The notes under the pieces are model-generated. The model saw only the letters and a program-made list of their open reading frames with translations, did not search any database and was not told the origin of the DNA. The position numbers and the translations under genes were made by a program. This document shows positions 48,201 to 61,800 of a stretch of DNA of 64,000 nucleotides, piece after piece. Origin of the DNA: Drosophila pseudoobscura. Lineage: Eukaryota; Arthropoda; Insecta; Diptera; Drosophilidae. The number at the start of each line of letters is the position of its first letter. Positions within the stretch are counted from its first letter, which is position 1. The stretch covers positions 45,585,869 to 45,649,868 of the forward strand of contig NC_046683.1 of the NCBI RefSeq assembly GCF_009870125.1, read 5' to 3'.

Positions 48201-51200
48201 AAAATGGGTTTAAGAGATATGGATCGATACGATACTTGGACAGTCCAAGTCTTTAATCCAGAAGAGTGACAGGAGTGCAATATCTTGCTGTAAGCCAATG
48301 CACAAACACATTTGATTGATTATTTGATTCAGTTCTTTGTGGTTTTTGATATGGTTGGGTTGATATGGGCAGCCTGCCCAACAAATTAACAAATTTAAAA
48401 ATGGTTTTAAATCATGAAATTTAATTTTTCATCAGCCATATTCATTTCCCTATCCACTTAGTTTGGATTTATTTATAATTCTGTGCAGGTACCCTATGTC
48501 AACTATGAAAGTCTATTATGGAGACCACCAAATAAGTAGGCAACAAAATATTCCGGCGAAAATGAGAGGCCTGACATTTATTGCGGCACGGAAAGAGACT
48601 TATTCCAGGAACTTGTTCTGCCACAAGAGTAATGAAAATATTATTTTCGTATATACGAGTAGAATATCAAAGGCAGAAGGCCGCATCTTGACTTCACCCA
48701 CGTGTCGCGACGCGTCGCCTACGTCACCCAAGCGGTTATCCAAAATCGAACGAGTATCAAGCCACTCGAATAATCGTGGTGAGTCGCTGAAAACTCAAAG
48801 TTAGATGGGAGTAGCGTGCTTCTCTCACAGATGTTCCGAAAGAACTCCATACTGTCAGCATTCTTTTGTGGTCGCTGTGCGAACTCCGTATCGTTCGTAT
48901 CTTCCGTATCGACCATTTTTTGTGGAATGTGCATTGGGGGGAAACCAATGCGCGAATTTATTTTTCAGCATTTGTTGTTTATTGACAGTCAAGGGAGTTT
49001 TCATGTTGGTTTTTTGAGGCAACGAGTTCAGCGGTGCGTCTCATATTGAATTCGGTGTGATTGCTCATCAACATGTGTGGGTGACACCTCGGATGGGTGA
49101 CAGAACGTGTGTGGCAGTGGAGAGACGTCCGGAAAATTATTTAAAGCAATTCCATTTGGACGCTGGGTGTTTTTCGGCCGTCACGTCTGTTTGGCGCATA
49201 AATTTTATGTGGCGTGTTCAATAAAACGAAATGAAAAAAGTTTGCTCAGGCGCCGGCTCCCAGCGAAAGTGCACCATAAAATGAGACATAATGATTGCAA
49301 AGTTTCTTTTAATTGGGTGACAGTGGCCTTATAATTATGTCACTATATCGGGGTGCGTTCCAGAAATAGCAGAGCCGCCCCATGAGCTCCAGAGAACACC
49401 GTAATTAATATTTGAGATTAACTTGTTCGGAGCGCTCCGAGAATCAGTCGCCTGAGACATAGGGTCGTGACATGTCAGGGAGTCAGGGAGAAAGAGAGGG
49501 AGACAGAGCGAAAGAGTCGAAAACAATGACTTGGGCTACTGACGACCGCCAGCGGAGCCCTCTACTCCAAAAGCTGCCAAAAAAGCGGCTTAATGCCTCT
49601 CTGGAACGCCCTTGGGGTGGAATGAGTAGGTGGATAACATAAAAATGTAATTAGACTTAACATTTTTTGCGGCATTTAAACAAGTCAGACACTTTGACAA
49701 GCCGGCACGCACAGCAGGCAGGCACGCCCACACGCACAAATCACTCATACGACGAGTATACATACCCGTATGCCCTATGCCCTAGTATACACACACACAC
49801 ACAAACACAATAATACTGTGGCATAATCCTGCCTCCTAGTGGCTGTAGGCCCGCAATTTCCATTCGAGGCAATATTTTACACTGATAAAAGATAGCAGAA
49901 CCGCAGGCGGGAATCATGTATTGGTCCATTCCCACATAACCTGGGCCTGCACGCGCATGTGCGTGTACTAGGGAGTCCCCTAATTAAATGCAGCTCCCGC
50001 TTAGGCCAGTATGCATAGATTACTGGGAAGTGCCGCACCTGCATAACAAGAATGGGATAAACATTATACACTGGGTCTTTCCGTCCGTTTGTATTTCCTT
50101 CGAATTGGATTTCAATCGAACTTAATTAGTTCCTCGCTCCATGGCAACATTTCCGAAAATCCTTACCGATTAATTGCTTATCTGACTGCGCGTATTCTAC
50201 TGTTGAGCACCCAAACATACTGCTCTCGAGCCACACTGATAGATGGACTGTGGGCAAGCAGCTCGTTCCACGGTCCATAAATCAGGAGCAGGCAACAGAG
50301 CTGGATTTGTTGTATGTTATCGGGCGACACAATACATACCCGCGGCGCACATTATGCAATCAATGAGAGAAGGGCAATCCGAGAACAAGCTATTAATGCA
50401 GTCCCTGTCGGGCTTATCGTCCAGCTGCCAGAGAAAGGAATATATCTCAGGCCATCTTCGTGTGGAAGGGCGTCGTCAAAGGGCGCTCCGCACAATGAGA
50501 AAGGAGAATATGAATAATGCCAGCAGTTTTTTGTTTGGGTAAAAATGGTAAAAACCCTTTGCGCTGACGGCTTGCCGACCCTCAGCGACTCCCAGCTACC
50601 CCCGTTCTTCGATTGGCAGCAGAGGCAGACTGTCCCCGCGACGAGCACGTGTGTGGGCGTGTCACCGCTCAAAGCCACATTTAGTGCACACTTATGGGGG
50701 GGAAAGAGAAGGCGGAAGGAGACGGCGAAGGCAATCATTTTTAATGTCTGCACACATTCTGGCGCCTACTCAAGACTATTTGCGCCTTGCCACGGGGCGT
50801 ATGCGTGTTATAAAGTAAACATATTACTTCAACTTCATCAGAAGGCTGTCGGAGGTATGCGGTACGCTAAATCCGCAACTTATCCTAATGGAACGCCCAC
50901 CCCCACAAGATACTATAACGGCGCAGATTACTTAAGACAGTTCTCAAACATTTCAACCATTTTTTGAGCCATTTCTGACAGACAGCAGAAGGATATTAGC
51001 GTGAGTGCATACGCAGCACGTCTCGCTGGTACGAGTATGAATGGAATTGAAGGGACAGCACTTACCTGTGGCAGGCTGAGCACCAGCGAGAGGATGTATG
51101 TGCCCCCGAGCAGGCGATGACAACGTTTGGCCATGTTGAGGGACTTCATGGGGTACTTGACTGCAATCCAACGGTCCACGCCGATGAGGACGAGAACGTA

Positions 51201-51839
51201 CGTGGACAGGTAAAGGCTGAACATCTGGAAGAGCTTCACCAGCTTGCAGGTGAGCTCGTTGGCCAGCCACTGGACCGTGTAGCACCAAGCGGCCTCGCCG
51301 ATGATGCAGAACCAGGTGACCAGGACGTCGGCGATCGACAGGTGGAACATCAGCGAGTAGATGGCGCTCCACGTGTGCCGGGAGTTGCGACGCGAGATGC
51401 GCGTCTTGTAGATATTCCAGATGGTCAGCAGGTTGCCGAGAAGCGAAAAGAGCGCCATCACCGCCAGAACGTAGACCTTCAGCAGTCCCGAACGAGACAG
51501 CTGTGGCGCATGGTCCATCATGTGCTCCGGCACCTGCTCCGCCATCGGGGAGCCTGACTCGTGTAGGCCGTCGGTGTGGGCCATCGAGGAGCTGTTCGTG
51601 ATGGCGTAGGCGGGCACTGGCGTGGTGGAAGAGACGCTCACATTAGCGACCTCCGTGGCCATGGACACACTCATGTCGAGCATGTTGAGCGTGTAGTTGA
51701 CAAGGTCGGGGGCGGCGGCGTTGAAGAGGCGTGTGAAGTTCGATAGAGTCGACCAATTGCTTGCCAGATCGTTTTCGGCACCGCTGGCGGCATCGGAGGG
51801 AATGGGCAGACGGGCATCCGTGTCCCAACCGATCTCCAT
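45281..51839 (-). CDS. CrzR: Corazonin receptor, class A GPCR (591 aa, 5 exons)
   Basis: Minus-strand exons 51839-51066, 47340-47157, 47092-46887, 45994-45846 and 45743-45281 join in phase with GT-AG introns. The long extracellular N-terminus (1-118) has five N-glycosylation sequons (N28, N34, N48, N66, N82) and no obvious signal peptide. TM1 is about 119-144. TM3 starts near C198, which should pair with C276 in the second loop, and ends in DRW (222-224) instead of DRY. TM6 has CWTPYY and TM7 has NPLIY (408-412). The cytoplasmic tail (about 413-591) is long and Ser/Gly-rich. Binds the neuropeptide corazonin at the plasma membrane, within the GnRH/AKH/corazonin receptor group; the fly AKH receptor keeps DRY and differs in the loops. 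Length is close to the D. melanogaster protein (579 aa, from memory). A 3.7-kb second intron could hold enhancers. Confidence 0.93.
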
Positions 51840-54800
51840 GACTCCGGGGACGGCTAAATTTGGTTCTCAATTTGGTTTTTTCGCTGGCGCTTGCGCTGGC
51901 GAATGACGGTGGTTCAAGGGCAGGCGATGGTCCGTACAGGACGCAGTGTAAGCATCTTTACTTCGTTATACTCTGAATGAGTTGTGAAAGGAGCATACTT
52001 TCTCGGAAAATTTGATTAAATCTGCAAATATAAAATATGTATAGAAAACAAAAAGATGTCATGGAAAGTCAAATAAATAGAATGTATAATTTCATCACAT
52101 GTATTGCAAATTAATTAGTGCCATGTCATGGCCTTTAATCTGTTTGTACATGAAGCTTATGGTTTTTTTTGCTTGTAAAATCGTTGGCAACAATATTGGG
52201 GGAATTTCTTTGAAGAGTTAAATGGAATTTGCTGAAATTTGCGTCCCCCAATGAGAGGCTGACAGACGGGACAGACGGGACAGTCGAGCTGCATTTAGTC
52301 TTACGGGAATAGCAGCTTTCGCTGCTGACCCGACCTTGAACTCAGGTGAACACTTTGCGGACTGCGGATACGATTTCAAACGCTGCAGCGCCGTGGAAAT
52401 CACATGTCGTTGGGGTCAACGACGGGGTCGGCAATTATCAGACGCAATTATCGAATCGTAATTAGAGATAGAGCCATGCCCTCGCCGGGGGCTGGCTGCC
52501 TTGGGCTATTAAGTTCTCCGGATCAGAGCGAGCTGCAGCGCTGCAGTGCTGCGAATTAACTTTAATAGATTCCGCTGCGATTGTCTGTTCCGTGGCTGAT
52601 GTTGTCGTAGTCGACTTTGGTCCGGCTTTCAGGAACATCGAGCGTCGTTATGCAGTGGGGGGTTCAAAGTGAAATTCCATAAAATTTCATTTTCCAAATT
52701 AATTTATGAACATAAATTAAATTGGCCGCTTGGCTGGGCCTTTGTTATTGCGTTCGTTGCTTTCTGCCTAACGCGAAAACAATAAACCCAATTCAAGGCA
52801 CTCGAGCAGCAGAAAAGCGCGTGTCCGCGGCATTGTCAACGCCCGCGGCAGCAATCGGCAGGCAACGGACCAGGCAACATTCAAGCAAGTATTCCTCCTC
52901 CTAAATTGATACACATCAATTGAAGGCAATCGGTTGGTGAGTGCCCAAGAGCCCGGCAAACGAGATCGAGAGTAATTGGTTGTGTGAAGCATTTCATTTC
53001 AAAACTGGAACCTGCTAACTATTGTACATGATAATTGCACTTTATCGCAAATTAACCGCATAAGCCCGCTGCAGCTGAGAGCACTGGGAGCTGGCTGTAT
53101 CGACTATCGACTAATGGCCTGTTCTGTGCTCGTTGTGCTCTGGGTCAACGAGAGTTGTCTCTCTGCCTCCGAGAGTTCCGTTCCACACCTCGTCGCTCGT
53201 CACCCGCTCAGAGGGCGTTTAATCAACGCGATTAATATACAAATGCGCATTTGATGGATCGGTGGGCGGCCGGGGCCAGTGGCCGGGCCGGAACGGGCTT
53301 TGGCACATCTGCTCCCCGTAAATGGGATATGGGATATCTGAGCAATAATCCGTGTGTGGCGACAGCCAAGATGTTGAGAGAACTTTGGCGTGAACTTTTC
53401 AGCCAATTTCGCTCACAATTTTTGATTGATTTGCATTCCTCCCGCACACAACACACACACAACCCGGAGTAATCCCTGTCCAAACAGTCTAGACGGTTGT
53501 TTTTCGGAATCGACATAGTGCATATATGTATGTATGTATGTATGGGCATGCAATCAGACCGACACTTGACGCTTTTCCGACAAAGATCAAGGCGATTCCA
53601 TCTTCAATCCTCAATTTATTTTCGAAATATTGGATGCGATCATTTGACATGCGTTGGTAGAGAGCGACTCTACAATTGAATTGAGTTCCAGTTGAATGAA
53701 CTCTTTATACATAAATATTTCCTATTGAATTTATTTGTTTCAATATCGAGCAATTTGCATGTGTGGCAGGAATTTATTCTGACAGCAACGCCAATTGCTT
53801 TCTAAGGTTCACTTGTTTGGAACCAGAATCAGAATGCAGGCCATTTTACTTTCTTTGTTTATTTATTATTCATTTAAATACTGTGTACTATCAATATGTC
53901 AATGCCACAGCAATCTCTAATTGATATGCACTGAAAAGGCATCGGATGAATGGATGCACTGCTTCGCCGGAACAAAACAAGAGAATATTCAAATACCAAA
54001 TGCCACCAGATAGAAATGTGAACACATAAAGGACAGGCAAGGATGTTCCTGCACTAGAATATGCGCAATTGGCCTCTGTACACTCGCCTGCCAACTCGTA
54101 ACCCACAGTCCCCCATCTATTTGGCGTTGATGGGGAACTGTTTGTCAGGATGATGGCAACAATCCAATTGTCTTATTGTTGCACACAAAAGTATCTTTAG
54201 CAGTATCTTTAGGCCATTACTACTTGCTCTTTCCAGAGATATTATTTGAATTGTTAATTTTTGATGTTAATGCTTACTGCAAATATTATGTGCCACAGGG
54301 CTGTCTTAATAAGGATTCTGGTTGTTGTGTTTAGTACTTTGAATGTTGGGTCGCTTTCGGTTATTACTCTTGTAACGAGGAAAAGTTTTTACAAGTGCCA
54401 AAAATTTCAAGTGCAATTTGCTTTTAGTTTTCGCAGCTTTCCAAGTTCCATGAAACTTTCCCCATTCGTCAGGAAATCCAAGGAATTTATTTGTAAAGCT
54501 GTTTGTTATTATAAATATTGGTGCTGCGCTACTTTGTAATTAGTTGGCAAGTTCATAAGGAGCTGCCCTGATGGCAGGAAGACTGTGACTCAACCCACTC
54601 ACAGCTAAAAGACGGACCCGAGCTCCATGTTTTCCACGGAAACAGTGTCCAGAGGGCGTCCGTTGAAGGGACGAACTGCCTGGTTGTAGGTTTAATTGGG
54701 GGGCAAGGCAGGCAGGTAACAACACTTTGACACAATAGAATACAATACAACACAGCACAACACTTTCCACTTGCTCTGATATTAGCCGGGTTTTTGGGTA

Positions 54801-55549
54801 ATATTCGGGTATTTGGCTATTCGGGCTGGCGTTCGTTCGTGCTCTTATTTGTACTCACATTCACATTCACGTTTATGTATTGGGAACCTTTGGGTTTTGT
54901 CTAAGCCGAAACTGCGGCTATTTACACAGCTGGACCGCCCGCTTCTCTAAACACTGAAGCACTGAAAGCCACAACAGCTGGTATTTTCAGGTTAAATATT
55001 ATCATGTCATTAAAATTTCGGCAGCTGCACCCCTACCAGATCTCGATCTCTGGCTGTCTATCGCCGCATGTATCTATCCCAATGGGCTTCTTTACTCGCA
55101 TGTATCCGTATCTTAATATGGGCGCAATTCACTGTTTGCCTCATGCCACATATGTAGCTGCGATGCCAATTTGATTAATACTCTGGATTCAATAGACACA
55201 AAACAAAAACAAACAAAATGGGAATATTCGTACATGTCGATCAAATGAACACACCGATTCGAAACAGCTTTCACAGTCTTTCAAAGATTATTGTGTTACT
55301 CTATTTTATTTTAAGATCATATGATTTGGAACATCTGTATCTAGGTACAAAAACTTGCCTTGGTAACTTGTTAGATTTTTCGATTTTTTTTTATTGACTT
55401 CGTTGCTTGCAGAACTTGATATTTTTCTGTTTATATCTTTGTACAGATATCTTAATATTTATACCATTTAAATGCGTTCACATAAAATTAACTAAAAAAA
55501 TACTCATTTTTTCTTTAGGTTTTCTACTCTATCTTTTCACTCGTTTATT
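51840..55549. other. CrzR 5' flank and upstream DNA
   Basis: No coding exon is supported. The segment just upstream of the CrzR start (51840-51960) is probably 5' UTR. Further up are AT-rich stretches, CAACGCG/AATTAA-type sequence and a TATG run at 53524-53543, but no fixed promoter. Noncoding CrzR exons could lie here. Confidence 0.4.
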
Positions 55550-55888
55550 TCACTTCCACTTGTTATTCCAAGAGCTAGCTGTAACAGAGAGTTCATTCTC
55601 TAGAATCCTGCTCCAAGCTGTGTCTCCACAAAGCGCTCTTTCAACCGTTGCCGCGCGTCGAGTTCTGACAAATGATATCTGGCGAGCGCCAAAGAAATCT
55701 CCAAGTTTTTCAGGCCCCAAGTGGCGTTGGTTTGAAGCCAGCTCGAACATGTTCGTCCCGGCCGCGAACGTGTTGCGTGCATATTCATTCATAAAACCTT
55801 TGGCAACCTTGGCGTATGAAAACCTTGCAGACATTGCTAATACGCAGAGTGTGCCGTCGCACATTTTAGGTTGCTTCATTAATAGCTT
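55550..55888 (-). CDS. Unidentified exon-like ORF, possible terminal exon
   Basis: A strong minus-strand acceptor (pyrimidine tract ending CGTTCAG) is followed at 55888 by 112 open codons and a TGA. AATAAA follows that stop at once (55549-55544). The peptide contains KVAKGFMNEYARNTFAAG and HLGPEKLGDFFGARQISF, with a balanced mix of charged and hydrophobic residues, but I do not recognise it. The segment is clearly more GC-rich than its surroundings. The + strand is also open across it (55407-55892, with its own acceptor-like TTTCTTTAG at 55518), so the coding strand is not certain. It could be the last exon of a gene further right, a processed pseudogene, or a transposon fragment. Confidence 0.35.
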   Translation of the reverse strand, partial: KLLMKQPKMCDGTLCVLAMSARFSYAKVAKGFMNEYARNTFAAGTNMFELASNQRHLGPEKLGDFFGARQISFVRTRRAATVERALCGDTAWSRILENELSVTASSWNNKWK

Positions 55889-55892
55889 CTGA

Positions 55893-58800
55893 ACGAAAAA
55901 AGATATTTCTATGAAACAAACTGTGTTTGAATGGAACCTTTTCAACTTTGTTGGGTACATGGGTACATGGTGCTGCGATGTCTAGATGTCAAAAGATATT
56001 GTGAAATTTTGACTTTGTTTCCGGTGCATATGCACGTTCTAATTTAAAATGCTCCATATAAAATGTAGCGTTGGTATTAATAGAGTTTGAAAAACATAAA
56101 GTTAATTAAAAGTTAAAAAATACCCCAAAAAAATAGTTAAACAATTAAATTTTTCTACAAAACATACCAGTCCTTTTAATAAATATTATAATACAAAAAT
56201 GAATATAATGCAAGAGGTAAATTTACTTTTTATTCCACCTGAAAGCGGCAGTGTGTTAGTAAAAATGTAACAAATTGTTGCTAACAGAAAACATGGCCAA
56301 CTTTTGCGCTCATATTTCCTCATTTCCTAATTTAATCCAATTATTTTGAAGTTTGCAATACTGAAAGCTCTGGCAAATCATGTTAGCCAGAGTGCACTCA
56401 TTACGGCTGAGGACCCACCAGTGCTGCCGTTGTGCGGTTGTTGTTGGTTTGTAATCCTTCCCCAAGGCCAGCGCACTATTGCACTGCCATCATCATACAT
56501 ACATCATAAATGTTCACTCCCCAATTCGAAAATTTAGCATAGAGCATATGAAGTATGCAGTGATAAGGCTGATAATGCAACAGTTTGGTAACCGCGGAGA
56601 CGTGGCTGCAAGAAAGCTGTATGCTGCTTAACGAAGGTTGTGCAACTGCCGCCCCAACCCCCACCTTAAAAGCCCCATTAATGAGTGAAAATTAGAACAG
56701 AATGGAAACAGATCCCACTCCTTCGTGTGCGTCGTTTTTTTTTGTGCTATCGCGAGGTTTTGAGAATGGAAAGAATGTCTTTGTTACCTCTCATTATTGA
56801 TTTGAATGCCAGACAGCACCTACCACAGAGAGCCCGCATAGAACAAACCAGATTGGGCTGGGGGGGAGACGATGCTAAATAGAAAAACAATTCATTTTCG
56901 GCGATGAGAACCAGAGCAAGATGTGCACATGCCACAGGGTACGTATGTAGGAGATGGGAGACAGGAAGCAAAAACCACGAGCCGCATGACAAATGACGCC
57001 AAGAGTGGCAGCGCAGTCACGTGTGATGAACCAGCAACAATGTCAGCTAATGTGCCGCATCTCCACCCGCCCGGAGTCCGCTTATTTTCGGTTTTTCGAA
57101 CCGCCGCCTGGCATTGTTTCCTAGACGCTTACGCAGGATGCGGAAATCGCTGCCAGCACTGGCCGTTGAAGCTGTCAATGTTGATGTTGGTTGACGGCAT
57201 TTCACGATCTCATCCAATGAACAGATGAGCATACGAGCACGAGCAGGAGCACCGTGTATCTTTGACAACTGATGACTAAATAAATTTACATTGTGTGTCT
57301 AGAGCGATATTGTAAAAAAGGTGGCAGGCGTATCGCATAAAGTGATTTATGCACAACGAGCACTTGGTGCTTGCTATAGAGATTAATATATTTTAAAAAA
57401 ATTGCAGAAAGAACGATTCCCTTCTTAGCTCGGGCACTGGAATGATCAAGCAAGGTAATTGAATAGCATGACGCATTAAATCTCAAGCAGACAGTGGGAA
57501 CTATACTATATTGATGCATTTTGAGCAAAAGAAATTACAAATTACAAATTGCAGAGGATCATTTCATCCAAACTGGCAGATTAATCACCGCGTAATTCGG
57601 CATGGAATAACAATTGAAAATCACCCATGCCGGCACGCGTTTCAAGTAATTCTCCGCACATTTTTTGGGCCCCGAGCAACCAAAACGTCTGAGAAAAGAC
57701 TAACTTTTCAACAAACGCAGAGTATAATTGAATTATAAAAAAAACTCGTACTAACTATCATGCACGTGTGCCTCTGGAAAGAAACCCGTGCGGTATCTGC
57801 TCCGTTCTCAACTTTAAGACCGATCCGGGACCGTCATACCGTGCTCCCAGTTTCGTTTTGTAATCCCCGCCAAATGCATAATTTGGTACATAAAATTAGG
57901 GCGTTGGGCTTGGGACTACGGCTTCCTGCTTCTCTCGTGATTTATCTTCATTCTGCGCAATATTGTCACAGCACTTGACTCGGTTGCTGGGATGCTGGTA
58001 TGCCGGGATGGTTGCTACATGTGTGCCAGGAAACCGCCGCGTACATGTATGCATGGCATGTAGGGATGGAACCGAGGACCGAGGACCGAGTGTCTTCCGA
58101 CTGGCAAAAGTTTGCCACTGTTGCGCAATCGTTCAAGCCGTATGTAAAGTATCTCTGTCCCAAAACTCGACACAATAAAGGTCGAAAACGTAAAAATGAA
58201 TGTCGTGTCGCATGGATACAGTGCGGTTACTTCAAACTTAAAAGTGGGACTGGGGCTGGGGCTGCGGCTAGAGTAGCAGGTGACACCAAGGGAGAAGAGC
58301 CCCGTCCCGGCATCGGCATCAGCATCCCCGGCCATCATTAGCTTCGGATGCTCCGCTGATTACACACAGCCGCCCAGTAAAAATAAACAAGCGCTCCCCA
58401 ATATTGGCACTCGTCCACGTCCTACACGTGCCAGCGACTAATGTGCTGCTAGAGTGTGCCGCATAAATAATGGAGTTTATGGGCAGCAGCAGGAGCAACA
58501 GCAACGGTGGCGGTGGCGGTGGCGGCCAAGACCCAAATCCCTATCCCAGATTGGACCACGCCTTGGGCATGGGCACGGGCAAGGGGCAGGGGCACAGGCA
58601 CTCACTGCTACGAGTACGAGTATGTGACGGGGGGAAGATGAGAAGGCTGATAACTGACAGTAAAGTCCATTGACCCAAATCAAAATTTTGCATTGCGAAA
58701 ATTAAGTTTTCCAATAGCATTCCAATAAGAAAGTTTAGGCCTCCACACACGATACAAATCTTAATATACAAGTTGGCATTTTTGTGAAAACCTTTCTGTC

Positions 58801-61800
58801 ATTTATTGTTTCCTACCACTCGTATTCCCTACACTTCATTGCGTTCAATGCTTCGATCCACTGTGCACGATGCCGGAAAAAATGTCGAACAAATTGATTT
58901 TCAGCCAGCTTTAGGGTCCGGCTCTCGGCTACTGCGGCTTTGGCGGTGGCTGAGTCCAATTGAAACTGTCGCCCCAAGAGCGGAGAGGCTTTTCGCTTTG
59001 CAGCAGCTATGATTTTCGTTTACTTTCTCCTGTGTTTGTGCCGATGCTGGTGCCTATAGCTATGGCTGCCACTCCGGGGCTTTTCCCGGACTCTCTCTCA
59101 TTGGCATTGGCATTCTGGCGTACGGCGATGTTCATTTTCTAAAGTATTTGAACACATTTTTTATGTTGCTCAGACGTGGGCCAATGCCGGCTCCTGTTGC
59201 CGGCACTCGAGGCCTGCCTGTCCTCTGTTGGGCTCTGCCGGGCTCTGTTGGCCTCTTTGGCATCTTTCCCTCAGTTTTCCCCTTCAAACTACATACTTTA
59301 TTTGGACATCTGTTTGTTTGAAGTGCCTGCCTGGTGTCTGGTGGCCTTGGTGCTTTGGAGAGGCTTTAAACCAGAGCGATTGAAGCGTTGCCGGGAATGA
59401 ATCGGGAATGGAATCATAAATTCTCTTTTCTGGCATTCCCCGCGGATGTAAAATGTAAATACATTCAACGTAATCAGTATCTTACAATAGGAGAACAGTT
59501 TTCCATCAAACGAAATTAAGAAATTCTTCTAGTTTAAGTGTGAATTCATTAGCAAAAGTGTTGTTATTTCAGGTAATCGCCACAATCTTCAGCTACATTG
59601 TATCAATCAAGCCCGACGTCATTAATAATTCAATATCTGTTAGTAGACAAAAATTACTCGCTCCTGCACCAGTCACCTCAAAGCTGTTTACTCTTGCCAA
59701 TTTATTTTGCCCTAATACCCAACCATTACGGAGAAAATGAGATGATTTAGTGATTCGTGTATGAAGATTAAGTGCGGATGTGGACAGAATACCATCCATT
59801 TCATATACAAATACGATCAGGACACTGAACTTGAACACAAGTTGGAAGGTTGCAGACCTAACTATTCAATCTTCGAGAACATTTTTCTATGCCTTGGTGA
59901 TTCCCTGGAAGCCCAAACTCAACCAGCAACCTACATCCCTTGGGAACTACGTCCTTATCAATTCTATATCATTCTGCGTACAGCAATTACAGGCAAATCA
60001 TTGTATTGTCAATCAAATTCCTTTTCCTGCATCGGCGTCCCCCTTGGGACTTGCAGTCCAATCAGAAGGGACACGGCATTGTATACACGGTACGGAGTAG
60101 CACACAGGTATCGGAAATGACGCAGCGTTGTTACTCACATGCTTACGATGACCAATTTGTACAAGCAACAACAGACGGTATTGAACCTTTTGGCAGTTGG
60201 TTGGCTCCATATTTTTCCAGGAATTGTTTTGCAACTGCTGAGATGCTGAGCTGCTGAGCAGGAAAAGTATTTTATTTAAATTTTTTTAAGTGCCGAAACT
60301 CCTGAAGTTCCTCTTCAAGTTGTGCTCTCAAAATCTGCAGCTAAGCTCCAGTTCTGCCTGAAAATCGCACAAATTCCTATCCAATTTGAGCTCCGGAAAC
60401 ATGAGAGCACAGGTTAGCATAAATAAACATGCTCCTAAGGGCTTCAAATATTCCAATTAAAATGTACAATTCTACTGTGCTCGTATCCGTGTCCCCACAA
60501 TTGAGTGGAAACGGGGGCAAACGACGTGTGGAGCTCATGAAAAAATTGGCCGGAATGACTTGCGAAGCGCTAATTAAACATTTTAATGGCCGTCAAATAA
60601 AAGACCCGTAAACGCATGCAAATATATTCGTGCCCCGGGTAACAGATGGAAATACAGCCCAACAGCCAAAGTCGTGCCAAGAATCCAAGTGTTTAATTGT
60701 GGCCTGATAAGGATGGGTATATCTGGCCCATCTGTGGCTGTGACTGCGGATTCGGATTGGGATTTGGATGGTGGCTGGTGGCCAGTGAACTCTGGACGGT
60801 CTCACGTCTCGGCCATTGAAAATCTGGAAACCATAATTTCTGTCTGGGCTTGCCCATGTCCCGCTGACCTTTTGCACTTGCATAAAACAAAGCAAAAGGG
60901 TTCCGATTGTCCAGGCCTAAGCATCACTTCGGCTACCAAGCAACTACATAGGTCTGGCTCCTTCTTGCCCTCTCCGGCACTTGGCACAAGTACAGAAGGA
61001 TGTACTTGTAAAGTATTTTATATCACAATAACCTTGACAGCAGGACTTTTGAGTCGGGGGCGTATCCCGTGGGTACTTTCATGACCTTCAATTGAATACT
61101 GCCGCCGATGTGGGCTTAACACTTTACTATTTTCTTCACTCTTTCTGCGATTTTTAACAATAGATATTAAAATAAAATTCAAATGCTTGCAATAATAACG
61201 GCATAATACCATGGATTCCAATATTTAGATGGTGTCCAGGAGCCAACTCCAGCAAATCAAGGAAATATGTGTGTCGGGAGTCAGGGCTCTTCCTCGCGCC
61301 CCTTGGCCCAGCGAGGCCTTCAGATATTTGAACTGCTTTCGACGACTGGTGCGTTGATATCCATTTAATAAAATTAACAGGTGGCAACCGACATGGGGTG
61401 AGGGAAGGAGGAAGGAAAGGAGCAGTCGAATTGATCTCCGATGCCTATCAGGGCCGCCTGTTTACGTGCCAACCAGCAGGGGCTCAATGTTGGCGAACCA
61501 CGGAGGCCGGCCTGCAAATGAACATCCCCTGCTGCCATTCATGGGGCCCTTTGTTCTATTCTCGGTAGGCAGTGCTGGCTGCCACAGGTACAAGTGGCAG
61601 TGAAACGTAAGAGTGGCATATCCAACAATGCTCCAGCTCACTCTACGGGTGGCGTGTCAAAAGTCATGCAAACAAGGAACGGTATAAGCGCCTGTTTGTT
61701 TGTTTGTTTATTTATTTTATTTATTTTCTTCGACTTTCAAAAGAGCAGAGAAGAAAGAAAAAATTGATTAAAAAATTCGCAGAATCCATGTTTTTACTAC

